Positions 16,954 through 25,724 of a stretch of DNA of 41,777 bases are shown piece after piece (within the stretch, counting starts at the first letter, position 1; each line of letters starts with the position of its first letter). The DNA is from Rhodococcus sp. AW25M09. Its GTDB lineage: Bacteria; Actinomycetota; Actinomycetes; Mycobacteriales; Mycobacteriaceae. The stretch is taken from the NCBI RefSeq assembly GCF_000333955.1, contig NZ_CAPS01000041.1, positions 1 through 41,777 on the forward strand, in the 5' to 3' direction. Position numbers and translations under genes: made by a program. Under the pieces are notes generated by a model. It saw only the letters and a program-made list of their open reading frames with translations. It was not told the origin of the DNA and made no database searches.

Positions 16954-16989
16954 GCACTCTCTTTTTCATACTTCTCGAAGGGACTTTTC

Positions 16990-18015
16990 ATGGTTCAGGT
17001 CGGCTTACTGCTCAGCGACGTGCCGAAGTCGGTGACGCCGGCGCAGCAGTTCAAGGACATCCTCCGCATCGTCGAGAGCGCTGAGGACAACGGTTTCAAC
17101 TACATCGCCATCGGTCAGCACTTCCTCTACGGCGACCTACGCTGGCTTCAGCCGGTCCCTTTGCTCGCTCGTCTGGCTGCACATGTCGCGCCGACGACCA
17201 AGCTCGTCACACAGATCATGATCGCGCCGCTGTACCACCCGGTGATGCTCGCGGAGGAAATCGCGACGCTCGACGTCGTCACCGAGGGTCGTCTGATCTT
17301 CGGTGCCGGGTTGGGTTACCGCCCCGAGGAATTCGACTACCTGCAGGTCCCGTACAAGGAGCGCGCCGGGCGTTTCGACGAGTCCCTCCAAGTGATGAAG
17401 CAGTTGTGGACTCAGGACGAGGTCACCTTCGAGGGCAAGTACTTCCAGCTCGACGGCGTCAAGCCCCACCTGCACCCTGTTCAACAGCCGCACGTCCCGA
17501 TCTGGATCGGTGCCCATGCGATGGGCGGCGTTCGGCGGGCAGGCAAGTACGGCGACGCCTACGCGGTGCCGCCGGAGACCCCCAAGCACGAGGTCGAGGA
17601 GCGCTACCGCGTCGTCAAGGATCTATTCGAGGCACGTGGAAAAGAATTCGGGGTGCAGCCACTTCGCCGCAACGTCCTCGTGGCGGACAGCAAGGAAGAG
17701 GCGATGGTCGAGTACGCCCGCGTCGCGCAGGGACGCTATCTCACCTACGCCGCCAAGGGCCTCGAGGTCATGGCCGGCCGCGATCTGGCGAACCAGTTCG
17801 CCGAGTCGGTCTCCGATCACGTCATCGTCGGAACACCGGACGATGTCGTCGGCAAGCTCACCGACCTCGTGACCACGTTGCCCGTCGACCCACTCCTGCT
17901 GCGTCCGCAGTGGCCGACGATGGACGGTGACGAGACCATCGCCGCCATCGAACGTCTCGGTAAGGACGTTGTGCCGTCGATGCTGGCGATCGAACCGTTC
18001 CGGGACTTCAAGTGA
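16990..18015 (+). CDS. Luciferase-like (LLM class) flavin-dependent oxidoreductase
   Basis: The 341-residue protein has the TIM-barrel pattern of the bacterial luciferase/F420 family: an early V-G-L-L-L-S strand, E-I-A-T-L-D-V-V-T-E-G-R-L-I-F-G-A-G-L-G-Y (about residues 90-110), E-R-A-G-R-F-D-E-S-L and P-V-W-I-G-A-like P-I-W-I-G-A-H-A. Members use FMNH2 or F420 and act as monooxygenases or dehydrogenases. Start ATG 16990 follows gaaggga. Its stop overlaps the GTG of the ligase (GTGA), implying coupled translation. It may oxidise a pathway intermediate at the CoA-ester or free-acid level. Confidence 0.88.
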   Translation: MVQVGLLLSDVPKSVTPAQQFKDILRIVESAEDNGFNYIAIGQHFLYGDLRWLQPVPLLARLAAHVAPTTKLVTQIMIAPLYHPVMLAEEIATLDVVTEGRLIFGAGLGYRPEEFDYLQVPYKERAGRFDESLQVMKQLWTQDEVTFEGKYFQLDGVKPHLHPVQQPHVPIWIGAHAMGGVRRAGKYGDAYAVPPETPKHEVEERYRVVKDLFEARGKEFGVQPLRRNVLVADSKEEAMVEYARVAQGRYLTYAAKGLEVMAGRDLANQFAESVSDHVIVGTPDDVVGKLTDLVTTLPVDPLLLRPQWPTMDGDETIAAIERLGKDVVPSMLAIEPFRDFK

Positions 18016-19655
18016 CACAGACTTATCGAGATCTGCACCCCAACTTCGTGGATCCGGAAGGGTGGACGCTGAACAACGTCCTGCGTACCCACGCCTCGTC
18101 CACCCCGGACGCACCCTTCTTGCTCACACCGGAGGAGGGCCTCGAGTTCACCTATTCCGAGATGCTCGGTTCGGCGGAGCGCATTGCCGGATCCTGGCAC
18201 TCGGCAGGCGCACAGCAGGGTGATCGTGTCGTTATCATGGCGATGAATTCCTCACGGCTGGTGCGTAGTTGGTTCGCTGCTGCGGTGGGCGGCACCGTCG
18301 AGGTACCGATCAACACCAATTACGAGGGTGAGTTTCTGCGCCACCAAATCGTCACCGTCGGTGCGCGGTGGGCGGTCATCGACGACACGTTCGTCGAGCG
18401 CTTCGTTTCCATCGCCGAGCACGCGCGCGGGATCGAGAAGTTCTGGGTCATCGACACTGGAACTGCCGACAGGGCGATCGCCGTGCTCCGCGAACACGGC
18501 TGGCAGGCGGACAACTGGGACGACTTGGAGAAGGGGACGCCCGTCACCGCGGCGTCGCCCCGCGCCCATGACCTCGGTGCGATCTTCTTCACCTCGGGCA
18601 CCACTGGGCCGTCCAAGGGCGTCGCGATGCCCCATTCGCAGCTGTATTTCTTCGCGCAGGAGGTCGTCTCTCTGACGCGGCTGACCCCCGACGATCGCTA
18701 CATGACCACGACCCCACTATTTCACGGCAACGCACAGTTCATGGCCGTGTACCCGGCGCTCGTCGCCGGCGCGAGCGCTGTGGTGCACTCGAAATTCAGT
18801 GCCAGCCGTTGGATCGACATGGTTCGAGATTCCGGCGTCACGGTCACCAATTTCGTGGGCGTGATGATGGACTTCGCGTGGAAGCAGGCTCGACGAGAAA
18901 ACGACCGGGACAACAAGCTCCGTGCGGTCTACGCGGCGCCCATCGCGGATACCGTCGTCGACGAGTTCAAGACTCGTTACGGCATCGAGGCCTTCGTCAA
19001 CGCGTTCGGTCTGACCGAGACATGCGCCCCGATCCTCACCCCGTACGGCGAGAAGATCCCGCCGGGCGCGGCAGGCAAGGTGGCGTCGGACTGGTTCGAC
19101 ATCCGGCTGGTGGACCCCGAGACCGATCGCGAAGTAGCGGTCGGCGAGGTCGGGGAACTCGTCGTCCGTCCCGTTCAGCCGTGGACGTGCAGCATGGGCT
19201 ACTACGGCATGCCCGAGAAGACCCTCGAAGCATGGCGAAACCTGTGGTTCCACACCGGTGACGCGCTACGCAAGGACGAGGACGGCTGGTTCTACTTCGT
19301 CGACCGCTACAAGGATGCACTGCGCAGACGCGGTGAGAACATCAGCTCCTACGAGGTCGAGCAGGCCGTGCTCGGCCATCCGGCAGTTGTCGAATGTGCC
19401 GTCATCGGCGTGCCTGCCGATGTCGAAGCCGGCGAGGACGAGGTGCTCGCCGCCGTCGTGGTCAGCGAAAAGGCAGATGCCGCAGAGATTCTCGACTGGT
19501 GCGCGGGGAAGATACCGGCCTTCGCGACGCCGCGGTACCTACGATTCCTCGACTCGCTTCCGAAAACTCCCTCCGAAAAAGTGCGCAAGGCAGTTCTGCG
19601 CGACGAGGGCATCACCGCTGACACTTTCGATCGCACTGCGGTGCCGGTCGCCTAG
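18012..19655 (+). CDS. AMP-forming acyl-CoA ligase (CaiC-like)
   Basis: This ATP-dependent ligase activates a carboxylic acid as its CoA thioester. The 547-residue protein carries the P-loop-like motif T-S-G-T-T-G-P-S-K-G (194-203), G-L-T-E-T, H-T-G-D-x-x-x-x-D-E-D-G-W-F-Y-F-V-D-R-Y-K-D, R-G-E-N-I-S and the C-terminal catalytic Lys523 in S-E-K-V-R-K. The GTG start overlaps the upstream stop by four bases. Overall pattern is closest to carnitine/crotonobetaine-type ligases. It is one of two ligases in the window, which suggests two different acids are activated. Confidence 0.9.
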   Translation: MTQTYRDLHPNFVDPEGWTLNNVLRTHASSTPDAPFLLTPEEGLEFTYSEMLGSAERIAGSWHSAGAQQGDRVVIMAMNSSRLVRSWFAAAVGGTVEVPINTNYEGEFLRHQIVTVGARWAVIDDTFVERFVSIAEHARGIEKFWVIDTGTADRAIAVLREHGWQADNWDDLEKGTPVTAASPRAHDLGAIFFTSGTTGPSKGVAMPHSQLYFFAQEVVSLTRLTPDDRYMTTTPLFHGNAQFMAVYPALVAGASAVVHSKFSASRWIDMVRDSGVTVTNFVGVMMDFAWKQARRENDRDNKLRAVYAAPIADTVVDEFKTRYGIEAFVNAFGLTETCAPILTPYGEKIPPGAAGKVASDWFDIRLVDPETDREVAVGEVGELVVRPVQPWTCSMGYYGMPEKTLEAWRNLWFHTGDALRKDEDGWFYFVDRYKDALRRRGENISSYEVEQAVLGHPAVVECAVIGVPADVEAGEDEVLAAVVVSEKADAAEILDWCAGKIPAFATPRYLRFLDSLPKTPSEKVRKAVLRDEGITADTFDRTAVPVA

Positions 19656-19669
19656 AGCAGGAGCACGAT

Positions 19670-20836
19670 ATGGACTACTCGACCGACCCGACGCACGAAG
19701 ACATCAAAGCGGCCGTCAAGACGCTGTGCAAGGCGTTTCCCGACGATTACTGGATGGAACACGACGATAGCCACGAGTTTCCCTGGGACTTCTACAACGC
19801 TGTGGCCGAGGGTGGTTGGTTGGGGCTGACCGTCCCCGAGGAGTACGGCGGCGGCGGACTCGGCGTGACCGAGGCGGCCATCGTCGAACGTGAGATCTCG
19901 GCATCGGGTGCAGGGATGGGCGGCTGCAGTGCGGTCCACATCGGCATCTTCGGCTTCGAGCCGATCATCAACCACGGCAGCGACGCGATGAAGAAGAAGT
20001 ACCTGCCTCGAGTGACCACCGGTGAGTTGCATACGTCCTTCGCGGTCACCGAACCCGATGCCGGTACCGACACCACCAACATCAAGACCTTTGCCAAGAA
20101 AGTCGACGGTGGATTCCTGGTCTCGGGCAAGAAGGTCTGGATCACCAAGGCGCAGGAAGCGGAAAAGATGCTTCTGCTGTGCCGAACCAGCGCGCGCGTC
20201 GAGGGCGAGAAGCGTACTGCAGGAATGACATTGCTGTTCGCGGATATGGATCGCAGCAAGGTCCAGATCCGGCCGATTCCGAAGATGGGCCGCAACGCCG
20301 TCGACACCAACGAGCTGTTCATCGACGAACTGTTCGTGGCCGACGAGGACGTCGTCGGGGAGGTGGGGCACGGTTTCCGCACCATCCTCGGCGGGCTCAA
20401 CGCCGAGCGTGTCATCGCCGCGAACGCGGCTCTGGGAATCGGGGAGGCGGCCCTTCGTCGCGGCACCCAGTACGCCAAGGACCGTGAAGTCTTCGGTCGG
20501 CCCATCGGAAAGAATCAGGGCATCGCTTTCCAACTTGCGGAGGCCCGAATCAGGCTCGATGCGGCAGCGGCCGTCGTCGACAAGGCCGCCTGGATGGTCG
20601 ACGCCGGGCTGCCCTGTGGCCGAGAAGCGAACGCCGCCAAATACTTGTGTGCCGAGGCCGGCTTCTTCGCCGCGGATGTCGCGTTGCAGGTTCACGGCGG
20701 ATTCGGATTCGGCAAGGAATTCCACGTCGAACGTTACTTCCGCGAGTCACGGCTCATGCGGATCGCGCCGATCAGCCAGGAAATGGTCCTCAACTACACC
20801 GCCGAGCATGTACTCGGCCTGCCGCGCAGCTACTGA
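19670..20836 (+). CDS. Acyl-CoA dehydrogenase (CaiA/FadE-like)
   Basis: The 388-residue protein has P-E-E-Y-G-G-G-G-L, F-A-V-T-E-P-D-A-G-T-D, G-K-K-V-W-I-T-K, R-x-V-F-G-R-P-I-G-K-N-Q and Q-V-H-G-G-F-G-F-G-K-E-F, all typical of acyl-CoA dehydrogenases. The C-terminal active-site loop reads R-I-A-P-I-S-Q-E-M where medium-chain enzymes have Y-E-G-T-S-E-I-Q, so the canonical Glu is absent. ATG 19670 has an agcaggag site, 15 bases after the ligase. It is the second of two acyl-CoA dehydrogenases in this operon. They may work at different steps, or as an unequal pair. Confidence 0.92.
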   Translation: MDYSTDPTHEDIKAAVKTLCKAFPDDYWMEHDDSHEFPWDFYNAVAEGGWLGLTVPEEYGGGGLGVTEAAIVEREISASGAGMGGCSAVHIGIFGFEPIINHGSDAMKKKYLPRVTTGELHTSFAVTEPDAGTDTTNIKTFAKKVDGGFLVSGKKVWITKAQEAEKMLLLCRTSARVEGEKRTAGMTLLFADMDRSKVQIRPIPKMGRNAVDTNELFIDELFVADEDVVGEVGHGFRTILGGLNAERVIAANAALGIGEAALRRGTQYAKDREVFGRPIGKNQGIAFQLAEARIRLDAAAAVVDKAAWMVDAGLPCGREANAAKYLCAEAGFFAADVALQVHGGFGFGKEFHVERYFRESRLMRIAPISQEMVLNYTAEHVLGLPRSY

Positions 20837-20847
20837 AGGGGAGTGAC

Positions 20848-21738
20848 ATGCAGCCGTACCGCTCGATCCTGTTCGTACCGGGCCACCGGCCGAGATGGGT
20901 GGACAAGGCCGTCGCGTCGGGCGCCGACTGCGTCGTTCTCGATCTGGAGGACTCCGTTCCCTCGGCGGAGAAGGAGTCCGCTCGTTCGATCGTTGCCGAT
21001 TCCATCCGTCGTGTACGCGAGACGAATCCCGATGTGGGGCTGTTCGTCCGCGTCAACCCACTGGCGACGCGGCTGACCGGTGCTGATCTCGAGGCCGTTG
21101 TCGTTCCCGGTCTGACGGGCGTGTTCGCGCCGAAGATCGAAAAAGCGGTCGATGTGCTGCAATACGACGCCCTGCTCGATCATTTCGAGGCCCGCAACGG
21201 CGTCGACGGACTCGAGTACATCGTTCCGGTGGAGACCGTCAAGGCGATCCACAACTGCCTCGAGGTCGCGACGGCATCCCCGCGCGTCGGCGCGATGATC
21301 GGACCGTCGGCCGAGCATGCCGACATCGCCCGCGAGGTGGGATACGAATGGACGCCCGAGGGTCTCGAAACCCTCTATCTGCGAAGTCGGGTGCTGCTCG
21401 CGTGCCGGGAAGCGAAGATCCATGCGCTGACCGGACTGTGGGAGGATCTCGAAAACTTGGATGGGCTCAGGGAATTCGCGATCAAGGGCAGACAGCTCGG
21501 TTTCCGCGGCATGATCGCGATCCACCCGTCGCACGTCGAGACCGTCAACGACGTGTTCAGCCCGTCCGAGCAGGACATCGAGTTCTACCGCGGATTGGCA
21601 GAGGCATACGAGAAGGCCGAGGCGCAGGGGACCGGCGCACTACGCTACCGCGGTCTGCATATCGACAAGGCGCACTACGACAAGGCCGTTCAGTGGTTGG
21701 AGCGGGCCGAAGCAATCATGAAGCGAGGCGAAAAGTAA
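20848..21738 (+). CDS. CitE/HpcH-family beta-hydroxyacyl-CoA lyase
   Basis: The 296-residue TIM-barrel enzyme has R-S-I-L-F-V-P-G-H-R-P, D-C-V-V-L-D-L-E-D-S-V-P, V-R-V-N-P-L and F-A-P-K-I-E-K, the motifs of citrate-lyase-beta/malyl-CoA lyase proteins. The acidic Glu/Asp residues bind Mg2+. Such enzymes split or form C-C bonds in malyl-CoA, citramalyl-CoA, beta-methylmalyl-CoA or HMG-CoA. It is followed directly by a MaoC hydratase, so an enoyl-CoA could be hydrated and then cleaved without a dehydrogenase. This arrangement suits beta-branched acyl chains. ATG 20848 has aaggggag upstream. Confidence 0.9.
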   Translation: MQPYRSILFVPGHRPRWVDKAVASGADCVVLDLEDSVPSAEKESARSIVADSIRRVRETNPDVGLFVRVNPLATRLTGADLEAVVVPGLTGVFAPKIEKAVDVLQYDALLDHFEARNGVDGLEYIVPVETVKAIHNCLEVATASPRVGAMIGPSAEHADIAREVGYEWTPEGLETLYLRSRVLLACREAKIHALTGLWEDLENLDGLREFAIKGRQLGFRGMIAIHPSHVETVNDVFSPSEQDIEFYRGLAEAYEKAEAQGTGALRYRGLHIDKAHYDKAVQWLERAEAIMKRGEK

Positions 21739-22212
21739 ATGCGAGGCCTGTATTTCGAGGAGTTCGAGGTCGGCAAGCACTACAAGCATGCGATGACCCG
21801 CACCGTGACCGAGATGGACAACGTCATGTTCACCTCGCTCACCATGAACATCCAACCGCTGCACCTGGACGCGGAGTTCTGCAAGGGCACGATCCACGGC
21901 CAGCGTCTGTTCAACAGCCTGTTCACTGTGGCGTTGATCGGCGCATTCCACGTGCCCGAGCTGACGATGGGCACCACGCTCGGCAATCTCGGCTACGAGA
22001 AGATCACCTTTCCGAATCCGGTCTTCCATGGCGACACATTGCGCGCCGAGACGACCATCACGAACAAGCGCGAGTCCAAGAGCCGTGATGATTCCGGCAT
22101 CGTGTGGTTCGAGCACATCGGCTACAACCAGCGCGACGAAATCGTGTGCGTACTCGAGAGAGTCGGCCTGATGGCCAAGATCCCTGCAGATTTTCAGAAA
22201 GAAGGTGCGTGA
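21739..22212 (+). CDS. MaoC-like (R)-enoyl-CoA hydratase, mesaconyl-CoA hydratase type
   Basis: The 157-residue hot-dog protein starts immediately after the lyase stop. It contains T-M-N-I-Q-P-L-H-L-D (35-44), which aligns with the hydratase-2 motif but has Asn37 where the usual Asp lies; His42 is kept. The later G-D-T-L-R-A-E-T-T segment is also typical. Proteins of this subfamily encoded next to CitE-like lyases include mesaconyl-CoA/beta-methylmalyl-CoA hydratases. Hydration followed by retro-aldol cleavage is the simplest reading of the pair. Confidence 0.87.
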   Translation: MRGLYFEEFEVGKHYKHAMTRTVTEMDNVMFTSLTMNIQPLHLDAEFCKGTIHGQRLFNSLFTVALIGAFHVPELTMGTTLGNLGYEKITFPNPVFHGDTLRAETTITNKRESKSRDDSGIVWFEHIGYNQRDEIVCVLERVGLMAKIPADFQKEGA

Positions 22213-22213
22213 G

Positions 22214-23686
22214 ATGACTGCCGTGGCAGAGATCGACCAGAAGTGGGTACCGGGGACCAGGACACTCCTGATCGGCGATACCGATGCGCAGCCGCAGGGT
22301 GAGACCTGGGAGGTGTTCAATCCGGCCACCGAAGAGGTCATCGCCACTGTCGGGGGGGCGTCGAGCAGCCAGGTGGACGGCGCTGTCGCTGCCGCGCGAA
22401 AGGCGTTCCCGGCGTGGGCAGCCCTCAGTGGTGAAGAACGTGCCGTACACATACACCGCTTCGCCGATGCGCTGGAGAAGGCCGCCGACAGGCTGCTGCC
22501 GTCCATCGTCAACGAGGTCGGTTGCCCGGTGTCGCTTGCGGCGTACCTCCAGGTGAAGATGGCCGTCGACGAACACCTGCGATGGGCGGCGGAGGCGGCG
22601 AAGACGGACCGCACCATTCATCTCGGTGCTTACGACAAACCTGTTCCGACGATGAGCGATGTAGTCCATCAGCCCGTCGGCGTCGTCGCGGCGATCACCG
22701 GGTACAACTACCCGCTCAATCTCGCGATATTCAAGTTCGGTGCGGCCCTTGCCGCAGGCTGCACCGTCGTGCTGCTGCCTTCGCCGCGGACGCCTCTGAC
22801 GACTCTGTTCCTGGGCGACTTGATCAAAGAAGCCGGCCTACCGCCGGGGGTCATGAACGTCATCATCGGTGGTGCCGATGTGGGACAGCAGCTTTCATCG
22901 CACCGCGGCGTCGATCGTGTGTCCTTCACCGGCTCCGACGGCGTCGGCGCGAAGATCATGGAACAGGCGTCGGCCAACCTCGCCGGTGTGACGCTCGAAC
23001 TCGGTGGCAAGTCCCCGAACATCGTCCTCCCGGGCGTCGACGTCAAGAAGATCGCCGTCGAAATGCATCTTCGCTGGGCTCGCAACGGTGGCCAGGGCTG
23101 CGCGGCGCTGGCTCGGCTTCTCGTGCACGACAGCGTGTACGACGAGTTCCTCGAAGCCGGAGCCTCGGCGTTCGACCAGATGATCGTGGGAGATCCGTGG
23201 GACCCGGCGACCAACATCGGACCGATGATCCGGCCCGACCACCAGGCTCGCGTCAACGGGTTCATCGACGGTTCGGTCGCCGAGGGTGGGACCAAACTGC
23301 TCGAGGTCACCAAGCCGCTTCCGGAGAAAGGATGGTTCGTCAATCCGGTTCTACTGGGCGGACTTCCACACAGTGCACGCGCGGTGCAGCAGGAGATTTT
23401 CGGACCGGTCGCCGTGATAGTCCCGTTCAAGGACACCGAGGAAGCCATCCGTCTGGCAAACGACACCGAATACGGCCTTGCCGCCAACGTCTACTGTGAC
23501 GACCCGATCGAAGCACGGCGCGTTGCCGAGCAAGTGCGTGCCGGAACCGTGTGGATCAACGGCGGGGGTTCGATGCGACCCGACGCTCCTTTCGGCGGCT
23601 ACGGCAAGTCCGGAGTGGGCCGCGAACTCGGCGAGTGGGGAATGAAGGAATACCTCGAGGTCAAGCACATCCAGTGGAGGGTCTGA
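22214..23686 (+). CDS. Aldehyde dehydrogenase family protein
   Basis: The 490-residue protein has the ALDH catalytic Glu262 in L-E-L-G-G-K-S-P-N and Cys296 in G-G-Q-G-C-A. The Rossmann-side T-G-S sequence (F-T-G-S-D-G-V-G) is present. Two family motifs are unusual: W-N-F-P is N-Y-P in T-G-Y-N-Y-P-L-N, and the cofactor-binding K-P-S-E-x-T-P is L-P-S-P-R-T-P, so the ribose-binding Lys is missing. ATG 22214 with gaaggtg upstream is preferred to a GTG at 22205. It could oxidise an aldehyde formed after lyase or alcohol steps. Confidence 0.9.
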   Translation: MTAVAEIDQKWVPGTRTLLIGDTDAQPQGETWEVFNPATEEVIATVGGASSSQVDGAVAAARKAFPAWAALSGEERAVHIHRFADALEKAADRLLPSIVNEVGCPVSLAAYLQVKMAVDEHLRWAAEAAKTDRTIHLGAYDKPVPTMSDVVHQPVGVVAAITGYNYPLNLAIFKFGAALAAGCTVVLLPSPRTPLTTLFLGDLIKEAGLPPGVMNVIIGGADVGQQLSSHRGVDRVSFTGSDGVGAKIMEQASANLAGVTLELGGKSPNIVLPGVDVKKIAVEMHLRWARNGGQGCAALARLLVHDSVYDEFLEAGASAFDQMIVGDPWDPATNIGPMIRPDHQARVNGFIDGSVAEGGTKLLEVTKPLPEKGWFVNPVLLGGLPHSARAVQQEIFGPVAVIVPFKDTEEAIRLANDTEYGLAANVYCDDPIEARRVAEQVRAGTVWINGGGSMRPDAPFGGYGKSGVGRELGEWGMKEYLEVKHIQWRV

Positions 23687-24888
23687 TGAGCGCCGAAGGG
23701 CCACTCGCTGGCATCAAGGTAATCGAGCTCGGCACCATGTATGCCGCGCCGACGGCCGGCCGTATGTTGCGCGACTTCGGAGCCGAGGTCATCAAGGTCG
23801 AGGACCCGGCATCAGGCGATTATGCGCGCCAGTGGATTCCGCAGAAGGATGGACTCTCGCTCGGGTTCTCTCGTTTGAATGCAGGCAAACGCTCGGTCGG
23901 CGTCGACTTGCGTGACGAGGAGGGGCGAGCGCTGGTGAAGCGGCTCATTGCCGGAGCCGATGTCGTCATCGAATCCTTCCGGCCCGGCAGGCTCGAGGCA
24001 TGGGGGCTCGGATTCGAAGAACTGTCGAAGATCAACCCAGGTTTGGTGTTGGCTCGTGTCTCCGGATTCGGTCAGACCGGCCCGAATCGTCTGCTGCCGG
24101 GGTTCGGCACGGTTGCCGAGACCGCCAGCGGCTTCGCGAATGTCAACGGGTGGCCCGATTCACCGCCTACGTCTCCGCCGTTCGGCTTTGCCGACTCGAT
24201 CGCCGGACTGTCCGCGGCGATGGGTGTGGCGATGGCCTTGTTCAAACGCGAGAAGACCGGTTTCGGTGAGGAAGTCGATGTCGCGCTCTACGAGCCACTG
24301 ATGTTCATCGTCGGCGACATGTTTCTGAAGTACACCGCGACCGGGGAGATCCAGCAGCGCATCGGAAATTCCACCGGAGCGGCCTCGCCTCGCGGGATCT
24401 ACGAGGCATCCGACGGGAAATTCCTGTCGATAGCCGCATCGAATCAGACCATTGCCACGCGGCTGTTCGCGGCCATGGGTAAGCCCGAGGTGATCGAGGA
24501 CCCGAGGTACGCAACCAACGCGGATCGACTGCGCAACAACGAGGATGTGCAGAAGATGGTGATCGAGTGGTGCGCATCCATGCCGCGTGCCGAGATCCTC
24601 GCGACCCTGGAAAAATTCGAGGTGGTCAGCGCCGCTGTCAACGACGCCTCCGATGTGGTGCAGGATCCGCACTTCCTCGAACGGACACTCGTCGAGATCA
24701 CCGGCAACGATGTCCTCGGCAAAGTGCTGATGCCAGGGCCCGTCCTGCACATGAAGAGCTACGACGGGCCGGTGTACGACGGCGTGCCGAGCATCGGCGA
24801 GCACACTGCCGAGATTCTGGCGGCCGAGTTGTCGATGGGTGCAGAGGAACTGGCAGATCTGGCCGGGCGAGGAGTCGTCAGTAAGTAG
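23686..24888 (+). CDS. CaiB/BaiF-type (family III) CoA-transferase
   Basis: The 400-residue protein has the family III opening L-A-G-I-K-V-I-E-L-G-T-M-Y-A-A-P and F-G-A-E-V-I-K-V-E, then S-G-F-G-Q-T-G-P and the catalytic Asp170 in F-A-D-S-I-A-G-L. These enzymes move CoA between carboxylic acids, and some act as racemases; the S-F-R-P-G segment is shared by both. The ATG overlaps the ALDH stop by one base. It could activate the substrate acid using the CoA of a product, saving ATP. Confidence 0.92.
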   Translation: MSAEGPLAGIKVIELGTMYAAPTAGRMLRDFGAEVIKVEDPASGDYARQWIPQKDGLSLGFSRLNAGKRSVGVDLRDEEGRALVKRLIAGADVVIESFRPGRLEAWGLGFEELSKINPGLVLARVSGFGQTGPNRLLPGFGTVAETASGFANVNGWPDSPPTSPPFGFADSIAGLSAAMGVAMALFKREKTGFGEEVDVALYEPLMFIVGDMFLKYTATGEIQQRIGNSTGAASPRGIYEASDGKFLSIAASNQTIATRLFAAMGKPEVIEDPRYATNADRLRNNEDVQKMVIEWCASMPRAEILATLEKFEVVSAAVNDASDVVQDPHFLERTLVEITGNDVLGKVLMPGPVLHMKSYDGPVYDGVPSIGEHTAEILAAELSMGAEELADLAGRGVVSK

Positions 24889-25685
24889 TGACCATGAAGA
24901 GCAAAAGAGTACTGGTGACGGGCGGCGGCTCGGGAATCGGACGGGCCATTGCCGTCGAGGCGGCGGCGCAGGGTGCCGAGACCGTGATTGTCGCGGACAT
25001 CTCTCCGGAGTTGCTCGCGGAGACGGAAGCGCTGATCGCGGCGGCGGGAGCGAAGAGCGTTGCGCTGCGGATCGACATGGCCGACGGACAGCAAGTCCGG
25101 GACATGATCGACGCTGCCATTGCTGCCGCAGGAGGTCTCGACACTCTGGTCAACAACGTCGGCGTCATCGATACCGGTTTCGTGCCGGGGGAGCAGGCGA
25201 ACATCGTCGACCTCCCCGAGGAGGTGTGGGACGCCGTCATGAACATCAACGTGAAGTCGATGTGGCTGGCGACCAAATATGCTGCGCCACATCTGCGGGC
25301 GTCGGATCGCGGCCCGTCCATCGTCAATGCGGCTTCGGTGTCGGGGATGATGGGTTACAAGACTCCCGCATATTCGGTCAGCAAGGCAGCGGTGATTCAG
25401 CTGACGCGGACCACGGCGATCTCGCTGGCCAACGAGGTTCGATGCAACAGTTTCAGCCCTGGAAGCTTTCGGACCACCATGGCGCAGAGGCACATCGATG
25501 CCGCCGCCGATCCGGTGGAGCAAGAGCGCCACATGAGCGGTGCCCATCTGATCCCGCGACTCGGTGACCCGGTGGAGGTCGCGCGGGTTGCGTGCTTCCT
25601 GGCCTCGGATGCGGCGTCGTTCATGACGGGGACCAACGTTCCCGTCGATGGCGGAACGATGGCCTGGCGGGGCTTGCGATCGTGA
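24888..25685 (+). CDS. SDR-family oxidoreductase
   Basis: The 265-residue classical SDR has G-G-G-S-G-I-G in the cofactor loop, N-N-V-G (in place of N-N-A-G), S-V-S-G and the catalytic Y-S-V-S-K, ending in G-T-N-V-P-V-D-G-G. The GTG at 24888 overlaps the CoA-transferase stop by one base; an ATG at 24894 is also possible but further from the ggag at 24871. It is the last gene of the ten-gene operon. A beta-hydroxyacyl-CoA or secondary-alcohol substrate is likely but not proven. Confidence 0.88.
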   Translation: MTMKSKRVLVTGGGSGIGRAIAVEAAAQGAETVIVADISPELLAETEALIAAAGAKSVALRIDMADGQQVRDMIDAAIAAAGGLDTLVNNVGVIDTGFVPGEQANIVDLPEEVWDAVMNINVKSMWLATKYAAPHLRASDRGPSIVNAASVSGMMGYKTPAYSVSKAAVIQLTRTTAISLANEVRCNSFSPGSFRTTMAQRHIDAAADPVEQERHMSGAHLIPRLGDPVEVARVACFLASDAASFMTGTNVPVDGGTMAWRGLRS

Positions 25686-25702
25686 CCTGAGCCGCTCCAG
25701 GT

Positions 25703-25724
25703 GTCGGCCGGCGGGGCCGCCGAC
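25703..25724. terminator. Possible bidirectional terminator between convergent SDR genes
   Basis: A very G+C-rich self-complementary stretch (GTCGG at 25703-25707 with CCGAC at 25720-25724, and CGGCGG/CCGCCG inside) lies in the 38-base gap between convergent genes. It is short and can fold in more than one way. Confidence 0.4.
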
